This document shows, one piece after another, positions 1-7,627 of a DNA stretch of 64,000 bases (positions are counted from its first letter, which is position 1; the number at the start of each line of letters is the position of its first letter). The position numbers and the translations under genes were made by a program. Under the pieces are notes generated by a model that did no database searches, was not told where the DNA came from, and saw nothing but the letters and a program-made list of their open reading frames with translations. Source of the stretch: Saliphagus infecundisoli. Its GTDB lineage: Archaea; Halobacteriota; Halobacteria; Halobacteriales; Natrialbaceae. The stretch spans positions 1 through 64,000 of the forward strand of contig NZ_JAIWHV010000005.1 of NCBI RefSeq assembly GCF_020177375.1. The letters run 5' to 3'.

Positions 1-150
1 GAATATAACCCGTCTACGCGTCGGCCGTCCCGACCTCGGGGCCCGGGACAGCCTCACGTTCGTCACAGGTCCAGTGCACTGTTTCGAACTCGTGGCGTCG
101 ACCGTCGACAGAGACCGGACAGCAACCCCTATCCTCGGCCTCTACGTCAG

Positions 151-379
151 GTGAACCCATCGAGTATGCGTGAAGCTGCACGACTCGTCGACCGCGACGT
201 CTCCGATGTCCATGCCGATCTGAAACAGCTGGAGGTGCTGGGTATCCTTGAGCTCAAGGAGGGAGGCCCTGGCGGGGCGATCCAGCCAGTTATTCCCTTC
301 GACAAAATGGAGATGCACATCGATTACCCCCCTTCTCGACGACAGCGATGTAGACAGCACTCCCGCCAGCGCAGATTAG
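151..379 (+). pseudogene. Frameshifted remnant of an HVO_A0114-type HTH regulator
   Basis: From a GTG at 151 the frame encodes a winged-helix segment (SSMREAARLVDRDVSDVH, then a PFDKMEMHIDYP strand) that matches, from memory, the C-terminal half of the haloarchaeal HVO_A0114 DNA-binding family. The roughly 65-residue N-terminal part of that family is not recognisable in any frame of bases 1-150. A run of six C at 327-332 then shifts the frame. Removing one C gives a natural acidic tail (LLDDSDVDSTPASAD) ending at TAG 377-379, whereas the uncorrected frame runs on as Arg-rich sequence to 525. I read this as a dead gene with lost N-terminus and a homopolymer frameshift. A sequencing error in the C run would explain the shift but not the missing N-terminus. 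Confidence 0.65.
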
Positions 380-429
380 CTGCACCAATCCGTTTCGAGC
401 GTTCGCTCGCCAGTCAGCTCGGTGAACCA

Positions 430-450
430 CCTCGGGGACACACCCCGAGG
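430..450. repeat. Perfect inverted repeat (8-bp arms, 5-nt loop)
   Basis: CCTCGGGG at 430-437 is followed by ACACA and then CCCCGAGG at 443-450, a perfect GC-rich hairpin. No gene ends immediately beside it in an orientation that would make it an obvious terminator. It may be the terminal hairpin of a lost IS200/IS605-type element, but that is inference only. Confidence 0.55.
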
Positions 451-661
451 CACTCGCCGTTCGGCCTGTCGATCGTGCCATCGGTGTCGCTGGCAGGGTC
501 GGTGCCGTTCACCGATGGCCTGTGAATGCTATTGAGGGAGGTCGTGGTATCCGTTGGAATCGGCGGGAGACCCTGCACGCTCCAGTGCGTGGCGGAGCAC
601 GAACCTGCACGCCGGTCGATCCGGACACGCCCGACGGTAGTGATCGAGTGGAACCGCTCAC

Positions 662-680
662 GAGAGAGCAAAGCTCTCTC
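662..680 (-). terminator. Hairpin downstream of eIF1A
   Basis: GAGAGAGC (662-669), an AAA loop and GCTCTCTC (673-680) form a perfect 8-bp stem 24 nt past the stop codon of the minus-strand eIF1A gene. The position suits a transcript 3' end. Archaeal termination depends more on T-tracts than on hairpins, so the role is tentative. Confidence 0.4.
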
Positions 681-703
681 TAACGACAGCGCAAAAGGTG
701 GTT

Positions 704-991
704 CTACTGAATATGCCCTTCCTGGCGGAGCTGGTCGGCATCGCTCTTCTCGTAGCGCCAGGTGATGTCGGCCTTCTCCTCTTGCCAGTCCCAGGGGGAG
801 ACGAGCACGACGTCGTCCTCGCGGATCCAGACGCGTTTTTGCATCTTGCCGGGGATCCGGGCCGTCCGCTCCGTCCCGTCGGCACACCGTACCTTCACCC
901 GGTTCGCACCGAGCATCTCCGTGACGGTCGCGAAGACCTCGTCGTCTTCGGGCATTCGGAGGTTCGTGCGACCGCCGTCCTCGCCACTCAT
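704..991 (-). CDS. eif1A: Translation initiation factor eIF1A
   Basis: This 95-residue protein is archaeal initiation factor 1A, which binds the small ribosomal subunit at the A site and promotes initiator tRNA binding and scanning-like start selection. It is a single S1/OB-fold domain. The segment [15 protein letters not shown] followed by [16 protein letters not shown] is the family hallmark, with an acidic C-terminal tail and a short basic N-terminus. Length is typical for archaea. The ATG at 991 fits a leaderless transcript, because a TATA-like GGTTTAAC (minus strand) is centred near 1018, about 27 bp upstream. The next gene upstream on this strand (pitA) ends at 1087. Confidence 0.95.
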   Translation of the reverse strand: MSGEDGGRTNLRMPEDDEVFATVTEMLGANRVKVRCADGTERTARIPGKMQKRVWIREDDVVLVSPWDWQEEKADITWRYEKSDADQLRQEGHIQ

Positions 992-1012
992 GTGCGAGCG
1001 TAGGACGGCGAG

Positions 1013-1022
1013 GCGTTAAACC
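1013..1022 (-). promoter_or_regulatory. TATA-like element of eIF1A
   Basis: The minus strand reads GGTTTAAC here, centred about 27 bp before the eIF1A ATG at 991. That spacing matches the TATA-box position of a leaderless haloarchaeal transcript. Confidence 0.45.
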
Positions 1023-1086
1023 TTTTACCGATTTTCGCCCGGCCGTGGACTCCTCCGGGTCGGGAGCCGGATCCGACCGGGGCCGA

Positions 1087-2571
1087 TCAGGCCAGAAAGA
1101 CGTGGCGGGGCCGATCCGCGAGGACGTCCCGGCCCCACTCGACGGTCTCGGCGAACTCCTCGCTCCGGAAGAAGGCCATCGCGTCCTCGCGGGCGTCCCA
1201 GCGGCTGGCGATGAACATGTCGTTTTCGTCCTCGCGGTTGGCCAGCAGGTCCGTCTTGCGGTGGCCGTCCATCCCCGAGAGGAGCCCGCCGACCTCCTCG
1301 AAGGTCTCCACGAAGTCGCCCCTGTGTTCGGGTTTGACGGCGTAGAACATCCCCATCGTTCCCCAGGAGTCGCCTTCCTCGTCTCCTGCCTGGCGAACGA
1401 TATCGGGAAGCTCCGAGAGGAACCCGGAGGCCGTCGATGCGGCGCGTTCGGTCTCCCAGAGGCTGACGACGGCGGTCTCCGCGTCGCTTCCCTCGTAAAC
1501 CGCCGTCTTCACGTGGCTATCGTAGTGTTCGAAGTTCGAGCGGAGGCCCTCGACCTCGGAGAACAGTTCGTCGGGATCGGCCGCCGAGTAGAGCACGACC
1601 GCGTGGACGTCCTCGCCGTGTGGACTCCCCGCGTAGACGCCTGCCTCCTCGAGTTCGTCGCGAACGCTCGTTTCCTCGTCGTCCTCGGCGCCGCCGTGGT
1701 CCTGGCCGTCATGGCCGGCGTGGCCGCCCTCCTCCCCTCCGTGGTGGTGTCCGCCGCCGTGGGCAGGGGAGACCTCCCCGTGGTGACCGCCCGGCTCGGC
1801 GTCCAGCGCCTCACCCTGAAGGTAACCACCCAGCCGGTCGGGCTCGAGCCGGCGGCCGAACCGGAAGCGGCCGAACTCCGCGAAGCGAGAGCTCGAGGGA
1901 TCGAAGCGCATCTCGTATAGCAGGTCCTTGATGTCGGTCGGGTCATCGGCGAAGAGGGTGACTCCCCACTCGTGGTCGTCCATGCCGACGCTGCCCGAGA
2001 TGATCTGGGTGACCCGGCCGGCGTACTCCCGGCCGATGTCGCCGTGGGCCGAGAGGTGCTCGGCGCGCTCCTCGAAGGGGAGGTCGTACCAGTTGTCCTC
2101 GGGCCCGCGCCGTTTGTCCATCGGGTAGAAGCTGACGTAGTCCTCCTCGGGGATCTCGGGGTGGAGCCGCGACTGGATGTAGTTCGCGATCCCCGGGTCT
2201 GCCTCCTCGCCCTCCTCGAAGTACTCCTCGGACATGTAGCCCGAGACCTCCGTCACCGAGAGGTACGAATCGACCTGCTCCGTGAACGCGGCGAGAGCCG
2301 TCCGCTCGAGCCCGCGCTCTCTGGCCTCGACCTCCTCGATCGAGGGCCGGAGGTGGATCGAGAGCAGGTCGGCCTCGTGGCCGACGACCGCGAACGTCGC
2401 CGATCCGCCCTCCTCGGGGGCCTCACAGTCGGCGAGGAACTTCCCTCCCTCCTCGATCGCCCGTTCCCGGCGCCGGTCGGGGGCCTCGCGCCAGGCGTCC
2501 CAGTCGATCGACCGGAAGTCGTGGAGGACGTACCAGCCCTCCTCGGTCCGTGGCGGTTCTCGTCTGTCCAT
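1087..2571 (-). CDS. pitA: PitA: chlorite-dismutase-family heme protein fused to an Abm-type domain
   Basis: A 494-residue two-domain protein. Residues about 10-255 are a chlorite-dismutase/coproheme-decarboxylase (Cld/ChdC) domain. Residues 262-292 are a His/Gly-rich linker with about ten His. Residues about 320-494 are an antibiotic-biosynthesis-monooxygenase (Abm)-like dimeric alpha-beta barrel. In the first domain SFYPMDKRR (Tyr149, Lys153) and AHGDIGREYAG (His176) match the catalytic Tyr/Lys and proximal heme His of ChdC enzymes, so coproheme decarboxylation to heme is plausible. Haloarchaeal PitA is known as a heme-binding Cld relative. The ATG at 2571 was preferred over an upstream start (2661) because the extra residues are low-complexity and would overlap the divergent PadR gene. 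It is transcribed away from that regulator. Confidence 0.88.
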   Translation of the reverse strand: MDRREPPRTEEGWYVLHDFRSIDWDAWREAPDRRRERAIEEGGKFLADCEAPEEGGSATFAVVGHEADLLSIHLRPSIEEVEARERGLERTALAAFTEQVDSYLSVTEVSGYMSEEYFEEGEEADPGIANYIQSRLHPEIPEEDYVSFYPMDKRRGPEDNWYDLPFEERAEHLSAHGDIGREYAGRVTQIISGSVGMDDHEWGVTLFADDPTDIKDLLYEMRFDPSSSRFAEFGRFRFGRRLEPDRLGGYLQGEALDAEPGGHHGEVSPAHGGGHHHGGEEGGHAGHDGQDHGGAEDDEETSVRDELEEAGVYAGSPHGEDVHAVVLYSAADPDELFSEVEGLRSNFEHYDSHVKTAVYEGSDAETAVVSLWETERAASTASGFLSELPDIVRQAGDEEGDSWGTMGMFYAVKPEHRGDFVETFEEVGGLLSGMDGHRKTDLLANREDENDMFIASRWDAREDAMAFFRSEEFAETVEWGRDVLADRPRHVFLA

Positions 2572-2660
2572 GCTCGCCCTCCGGGCGCGGAGGGTAAGAA
2601 CGGCCGGGTTTTCGTTGGCTGACCGAAACCCTTTACGCGCTCCCCTCTGAACCTCGCCCA

Positions 2661-3182
2661 ATGCGGAAGAGCGGCCCGCCGAAGGGACTGATCGCGTATC
2701 TCGTCTTCGAACTGCTCGAGGAGAAACCCCGGTACGGCTACGAGATCTTGAAGGAGATACGCGAGATCAGCGGCGGGCACTGGGAGCCCTCCTACGGCTC
2801 GGTGTACCCGATCCTCTACAAGTTCGAGGAGAAAGGGTGGGCCGAGCGAATCGACCGGGAGGACGAGCCCGACAGGAAATACTTCGAACTCACGGAGTCG
2901 GGCCGCGACGAACTCGCCGACCGGCGCGAGGACGTCGCGGGGAAGGCCCGCGACTTCGCGGACACGATCCTCGGCTTCTTTCACGTCTACGCCGCGTTCT
3001 CGACCGACGACCGCTTCGAGGTCCCCGCCACCGAGGGGCAATGGCGCTTCGACGAGGAGTTTTCGGCCTGGATCGTCGAACAGCTCGTCCGCCACCACGA
3101 CCACTACTTCGAGACCGAGTTCAAGCGCATCGAGGCGACGCCCGAGGAGTTCTACGAGCGCCACGGGATCGAGGACTCCTAG
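2661..3182 (+). CDS. PadR-family transcriptional regulator
   Basis: A 173-residue protein with an N-terminal PadR winged helix (residues about 8-85). The motifs PRYGYEILKEI, GSVYPILYKFEEKG and RKYFELTESGRDEL are diagnostic for the family. The C-terminal helical part, rich in aromatic and acidic residues, would form the dimer or sensor domain. It is divergent from pitA across an 89-bp spacer with a TATA-like CTTTAC near 2631-2636, so it may control pitA and itself, perhaps in response to heme or oxidative stress; this is inference from position. Its stop overlaps that of the convergent protease gene by 4 nt. Confidence 0.88.
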   Translation: MRKSGPPKGLIAYLVFELLEEKPRYGYEILKEIREISGGHWEPSYGSVYPILYKFEEKGWAERIDREDEPDRKYFELTESGRDELADRREDVAGKARDFADTILGFFHVYAAFSTDDRFEVPATEGQWRFDEEFSAWIVEQLVRHHDHYFETEFKRIEATPEEFYERHGIEDS

Positions 3183-5017
3183 CCGGCGAACAGCTGGGGC
3201 CCGAAGATCATCAGCATGAAGCTGACCAGCATCGCCAGCCCGATGGTCGTCGTCACCGTCCGGACCATCCCCCGGGTCGCGTCGATCGGCAGCCGGGAGA
3301 CGACCGCTTCCGTCGAGGTCCGGAGGATGTGCCCGCCGTCGAGCGGGAACGCGGGAATGCAGTTGAAGAATCCGAGCTGGACGTTGATCCAGCCGGTCCA
3401 GAAGAGGACGTTCGCGAGCCCGAGCACGCCGCCGGTCCCCACGAAAGAGAGGGGGCCCTGCGCCCGATAGAAGTTCTCGATCCCGCCGGCAAAGCCCGCG
3501 AAGTTGAACGGAAGCTGGCCGGTGATCCCCGCGATCGGGAGAAACAGCGTGACGGCGATCTTCCCGAGGAACGACTCGACGGCCCCGACGCCGGCCGCGT
3601 CGGGGTCGCCGCCGCCTAAGAGCACGAGGTAGTCGTTTGCGGGGTAGAGCTGGACCCCCGAATCGCTGATCGAGACGCCCGAGACCCCCGGCTGCCACTG
3701 ATTGTAGCCCAGCACGCCGCCGCCCGTCTGGGCGCTTCGCTCGCCCAGCGTGACCTCGTAGCTCGCTCGCTCGCCGTCGACGTAGCCCGCGACGCTCACC
3801 TCGTCGCCGGGATCGGTCTCCCCGAGTGCGGCCTCGAGTTCGTCGTAGGCGGCGACCCGCTCGCCCTCGAACTCGGTCACGATCAGGTCCTCGCCGGCGG
3901 GCGCGCCGGCCTCCGCGATGGGACCGCCCTCGAGGACGGTGACCGTCGCGCCGATCGGGATCCGATGGTCGCTTTCGGTGCCGTCCCGTTCGGCGGTCAC
4001 CGTGGCGACCTCGCTGGCCCCGACCGCCTCGAAGAACTCGGCTTCGGTCCGGACCGGCTCGCCGTCGACGGCGACGATCCGGTCGCCCTCGATCAAGCCG
4101 GTGGGCCCCTCGGCGGGGGCGGCCATCACCAGCAGGGCGCGATCGACCGCCACCTCGCGGTCGCCGTCGATCTCGACGGTCACGTCGTCGCCCTCGGCCT
4201 CCGCGAGCGCGGCCTCGAGGCCGTCGTTGTCTGCGACGGGGGTCCCGCCGACGGCGGTGATCCGGTCGCCCCCGGAGATCCCGGCGTCGTCGGCGGGCGA
4301 GCCCTGGGGGACGCCGCCGACGGCGGCGCCGGGTGCGAGCCCGATCGAGGCGATCACGGGACCGAAGAGGAGCGCGAAGGCGACGACGGTGACCGCGAAG
4401 TTGTTGGTGACGCCGGCGGCGAACATCCGGGTCTGGGCGCCCCGGTCGGCCTCGTACTGCTCGTCCTCGTCGGGTTCGACGAAGGCGCCGATCGGGATCA
4501 CGGCGAGGGTGGCGATCCCCATCGACTCGATCCCGATGTCCTCGACCCGACAGAGCAGCCCGTGGCCGCCCTCGTGGACGACCAGCCCGACCAGCAGGCC
4601 GGCGACGATCCCGGGCGTGGCCGAAAGCGGCAGGAAGTCGTTGACGCCAGGGATCACGAGCACGTTCCGGGGCTGCTGGATCGCCGTCGTCTCGGTGGTC
4701 TGGAGCGCGGCGTAGGCCGCAAACAGGAGCACGACGAACATGGCCACCATCACGACCAGGGCCATCCCGATGCCGACGTTCGCCCACGCCCGCCAGAACC
4801 GCTTCGGTCCGGCGAGGCGGTTCAGAAACGCCCGCCCCCGCTTCGTGTGGATCGTGGTCAGCGGCCCCTGGGTGCCGACGTAGTCGGGCAGGAGCCCCCG
4901 GCGACGGAGGACGATCAGGGCGAACCAGTAGGCGAGGAGCCCGACGACGACCCAGGTGAGTGGATTCGAGAGGGGAACCTCGGGGAAAGGAAACGCTGCA
5001 GCGGGGCCGACGTCCAT
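3179..5017 (-). CDS. Site-2-type intramembrane metalloprotease (M50) with three PDZ-like domains
   Basis: A 612-residue membrane protease. The zinc motif HEGGH (148-152, HExxH) lies in a hydrophobic segment, and the third ligand motif NCIPAFPLDGG (552-562) matches the NxxPxxxxDG signature. Between them are three PDZ-like repeats: about 232-285 (GSPADDAGISGGDRI), 300-350 (GLIEGDRIVAVDGEP) and 362-420 (GGPIAEAGAPAGEDLIV). Hydrophobic helices occur near 20-37, 80-105, 135-158, 200-225, 485-505 and 580-605. Such proteases cut membrane-bound anti-sigma-like or regulatory proteins; the substrate is unknown. It lies 46 nt behind lysS on the same strand, so it is probably the last gene of a pyrH-lysS-protease transcript. 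Confidence 0.9.
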   Translation of the reverse strand: MDVGPAAAFPFPEVPLSNPLTWVVVGLLAYWFALIVLRRRGLLPDYVGTQGPLTTIHTKRGRAFLNRLAGPKRFWRAWANVGIGMALVVMVAMFVVLLFAAYAALQTTETTAIQQPRNVLVIPGVNDFLPLSATPGIVAGLLVGLVVHEGGHGLLCRVEDIGIESMGIATLAVIPIGAFVEPDEDEQYEADRGAQTRMFAAGVTNNFAVTVVAFALLFGPVIASIGLAPGAAVGGVPQGSPADDAGISGGDRITAVGGTPVADNDGLEAALAEAEGDDVTVEIDGDREVAVDRALLVMAAPAEGPTGLIEGDRIVAVDGEPVRTEAEFFEAVGASEVATVTAERDGTESDHRIPIGATVTVLEGGPIAEAGAPAGEDLIVTEFEGERVAAYDELEAALGETDPGDEVSVAGYVDGERASYEVTLGERSAQTGGGVLGYNQWQPGVSGVSISDSGVQLYPANDYLVLLGGGDPDAAGVGAVESFLGKIAVTLFLPIAGITGQLPFNFAGFAGGIENFYRAQGPLSFVGTGGVLGLANVLFWTGWINVQLGFFNCIPAFPLDGGHILRTSTEAVVSRLPIDATRGMVRTVTTTIGLAMLVSFMLMIFGPQLFAG

Positions 5018-5063
5018 TAGGGACCCCTCCGGGCGGCGCTCTCAAAGGGCTTTTGCCCCGCGG

Positions 5064-6764
5064 TCACCGCTCCCGGCGCAGCCTGGCGACGACGAACTCC
5101 CGGTCGACCTTCGCGAGGAACGGACCCAGCTTGGGACCCTGCTCGTCGTCGAAAAAGAGGCGATAGCCCGCCCCGAAGAAGTCGCCGACGTCGATGTCGT
5201 GGCGCTTTGCGGTCTCGTAGATCTCGCCCTGGATCGCCTCGGCGTCGTGGCCCGCCTCGATGAAGTCGGCGAGCTCCTCGAGCGCGCGTTCGGTGTCGGC
5301 GTCGAACTCGTGGTCCGGAAGGACCGTCCGCTTGAGTTCGTAATCGAACTCGTTTCCGGTCTCCCTGGCCCACGTCCGGGCGCGCTCGACCCGCGCCAGG
5401 GCCTCCTCGATCGCCCACTCGAGGGCGTCCTCGGGGACGTGTCCCTCCCGGCGTGCGATCTCCTCGCGGAGCGCGGGGTCGTCGGTCATCCCGAGGACTG
5501 CCGCAAAGGTGTAGGGCAGGCGGATCCGTTCCCGGCGGTCCTCGAGTTCGCCTTCCTCCTTACCGACCACGAGCGGGTAGACCCGGTCGGCGAACGCCCG
5601 CTCGTCCTCGCTGGCCTCGACTTCCCCGAAGTAGATCGCCTCGAACCGGTCGAACTCGTCGACGAGTTGGTCGAGGCGTTCGATGCTGAAGTCCCGGGCC
5701 GTGGTCGGATCCTTCGCGAAGAAGTATCGGAGGACCTCGGGCTCCAACATCTCTAAGACCTCGGAGACGAGAATGACGTTCCCTTCCGACGAGGAGAACG
5801 GTTCGCCGTCGAGGGTGAACCACTCGTAGACCATCGGAACCGGCGGCTCGATCGCCAGGACGTTCCGGGCGACGTCCTCGCCGCTGGGCCAGGAACCCTC
5901 GGCGTGGTCCTTCCCGAACGGTTCGAAGTCCACCGTCAACGCCTGCCACTGGGCGGGCCACTCGAAGCGCCAGGGCATCTTCCCCTCCCGGAGCGTGGCG
6001 GTCCCCTCGTGGCCACAGCCCTCGATCGTCCGGTCGCCGGCCTCCATGTCGGTACACCGGTAGTCGACGGTGTTCTCGCCCAGATCGATGCCCGTGACGG
6101 TCTCCGTGATCTTGCCACAGTCGCTACACCGGGGGTTGAACGGGACGTAGTCGTCGTCGACCTTGTCCTGGTAGGCCGAGAGCACCTCCCGAGCGCGTTC
6201 GCGGTTGGCGAGGACGTGGCGGGTCGCGTCCTCGAGCCTGCCCGACTCGTAGAGCTCCGTCGTCGAGTGGAGTTCGATCGGGACGTCGAGGGCGTCGGCG
6301 CTCTGCTGGATGATGTTCGAGAAGTGCTCCCCGTAGGAGCCACAGCAGCCGAACGGGTCGGGAATCTCCGTGTACGGAACCCCCAGGTTCCGCCCGAGCG
6401 CGCCCGCGTCCACCTCGCCGAGATCGACGAGGTTCCCCTCGAGGTCGGCGAGGGTTCGGGGCAGCTTCCGCAGGGGATCGGCGTCGTCGGCAGTAAAGAC
6501 CTGCCGGACGTCGTGGCCGCGCTCGCGGAGAACTTCGGCGACGTAGTACCCCCGCATGATCTCGTTGACGTTGCCCAGGTGGGGCACACCCGACGGCGAG
6601 ATCCCGCCCTTGACGACGATCGGGTCGTCCTCGTCTCGCGTACCCGCTCGCCGATGGCGAGCGATCCGTTCTTCGACCCTGTCGGCGACCGTATCGGCCC
6701 AGAAGGCGTGGCGGTCGTCGCCGTCGTCCTGGAGGGTGTACGGCCCCTCCCTGTCGCCGCTCAT
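5064..6764 (-). CDS. lysS: Lysyl-tRNA synthetase, class I
   Basis: This 566-residue enzyme charges tRNA-Lys and is the archaeal class I form, not the bacterial/eukaryal class II enzyme. The HIGH-type motif is SPSGVPHLGN (HLGN at 62-65) and the KMSKS-type motif is FSSSEGN (323-329). Cysteines at 213, 216, 237 and 250 suggest a zinc-binding insertion. The C-terminal alpha-helical anticodon-binding region is present and length is normal. The start ATG overlaps the pyrH stop by 4 nt (ATGA), indicating translational coupling. Confidence 0.96.
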   Translation of the reverse strand: MSGDREGPYTLQDDGDDRHAFWADTVADRVEERIARHRRAGTRDEDDPIVVKGGISPSGVPHLGNVNEIMRGYYVAEVLRERGHDVRQVFTADDADPLRKLPRTLADLEGNLVDLGEVDAGALGRNLGVPYTEIPDPFGCCGSYGEHFSNIIQQSADALDVPIELHSTTELYESGRLEDATRHVLANRERAREVLSAYQDKVDDDYVPFNPRCSDCGKITETVTGIDLGENTVDYRCTDMEAGDRTIEGCGHEGTATLREGKMPWRFEWPAQWQALTVDFEPFGKDHAEGSWPSGEDVARNVLAIEPPVPMVYEWFTLDGEPFSSSEGNVILVSEVLEMLEPEVLRYFFAKDPTTARDFSIERLDQLVDEFDRFEAIYFGEVEASEDERAFADRVYPLVVGKEEGELEDRRERIRLPYTFAAVLGMTDDPALREEIARREGHVPEDALEWAIEEALARVERARTWARETGNEFDYELKRTVLPDHEFDADTERALEELADFIEAGHDAEAIQGEIYETAKRHDIDVGDFFGAGYRLFFDDEQGPKLGPFLAKVDREFVVARLRRER

Positions 6765-7501
6765 CGCTGCTCGGTCCCGATCTCGTTGTCGGCCCAGTAG
6801 GTCGGCTTCTCACCGACGCCCTCGGGGATCACGTCCGTGCCGTCGTGGTCGCCGTACCGGACCGCCCGGGCGATCCGGGCGGGGTCGGTACCGTCCAGAA
6901 CGATGGTGCGCATCCCCGCACGCTGGATGATCTTCGCCGCGAGCAGATCGACGGGCGCCGAGGAGCCGGCGTCCATGTCGATGTCCGCGATGACGTCGAC
7001 GAGGTCGGTCGCCGAGAGCTCGTCGTACTTCGTTGCGTCGGCGTCCTCCTCGGGATCGGCGCTGTAGACCCCGGGGACGCTCGTCGCGTAGATCAACAGG
7101 TTCGCGTCGACGTACTCCGCGAGGGCGGCGGCGACGGCGTCGGTCGTCTGGGCCGGGGCGACCCCGCCCATCACGCAGACGTCGCCCCCCCGAAGTGCGT
7201 CGCCGGCCTCCTCGTAGTCGAGAGCCGGCGCCGTCGCCGCGTCCTCGCCCAGCGCCGCGATCAGCAACCGGGCGTTGAGCCGGGTGACGTCGATGCCGAG
7301 CTGGTCGAGTTCGATCTCGTTTGCGCCCAGGTCGCGGGCGGCCCCGATGTACTCCCGGGCGACGCCGCCGCCGCCGACGACGCAACCGACCCGGCAGCCG
7401 TCCTCGAGGAGGTCCTCGACGACGGCGGCGTGTTCGGCGACCCGGTCGGAACCGAGGTCGGGAACGAGCACGCTCCCGCCGATGGAGACGACCACTTTCA
7501 T
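6761..7501 (-). CDS. pyrH: Uridylate kinase (UMP kinase)
   Basis: A 246-residue amino-acid-kinase-fold enzyme that phosphorylates UMP to UDP. It begins KVVVSIGGSVLVPD and carries the glycine-rich CVVGGGGVAREYIG segment and the DANLLIYATSVPGVYSADP nucleotide-binding region of archaeal PyrH. The frame extends upstream to 8443 without function; ATG 7501 is the conserved start. It heads the pyrH-lysS pair (4-nt overlap) and is divergent from moaE across 126 bp. Confidence 0.94.
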   Translation of the reverse strand: MKVVVSIGGSVLVPDLGSDRVAEHAAVVEDLLEDGCRVGCVVGGGGVAREYIGAARDLGANEIELDQLGIDVTRLNARLLIAALGEDAATAPALDYEEAGDALRGGDVCVMGGVAPAQTTDAVAAALAEYVDANLLIYATSVPGVYSADPEEDADATKYDELSATDLVDVIADIDMDAGSSAPVDLLAAKIIQRAGMRTIVLDGTDPARIARAVRYGDHDGTDVIPEGVGEKPTYWADNEIGTEQR

Positions 7502-7627
7502 GCTACCGCGGTGTAGCCCGCTCCCTCTCTTAAGGGTTGCCAACTGGTCGGCAACGGAGGCGAGAGCGCCCAGCAGCGAGCGATGGCGAGCGACAGCTAG
7601 AAGGCCCGCCCGCGCGTCCGTCGGGAC

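Larger units (their letters stand above)
380..703. other. Gene-poor stretch next to the regulator remnant
   Basis: No reading frame in these 324 bases looks like a conserved protein; the long frames on both strands are Arg/Pro/Ser-rich shadows. The stretch holds a perfect 8-bp-arm hairpin at 430-450 and a second hairpin at 662-680, close to the eIF1A stop. Together with the dead regulator beside it, this suggests a decayed insertion region, but no transposase is identifiable. Confidence 0.5.

Noticed and set aside
414-887. 157-residue minus-strand frame ending ECLGVCPRGGSPS as a transposase C-terminus
   Set aside because: Its upstream part is just the wrong frame of eIF1A and no transposase motif is present; kept only as a hint in the hairpin finding.
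2253-5045. 930-residue minus-strand frame
   Set aside because: It is an Arg/Pro/Gly-rich shadow of the PitA, PadR and protease genes in a wrong frame.
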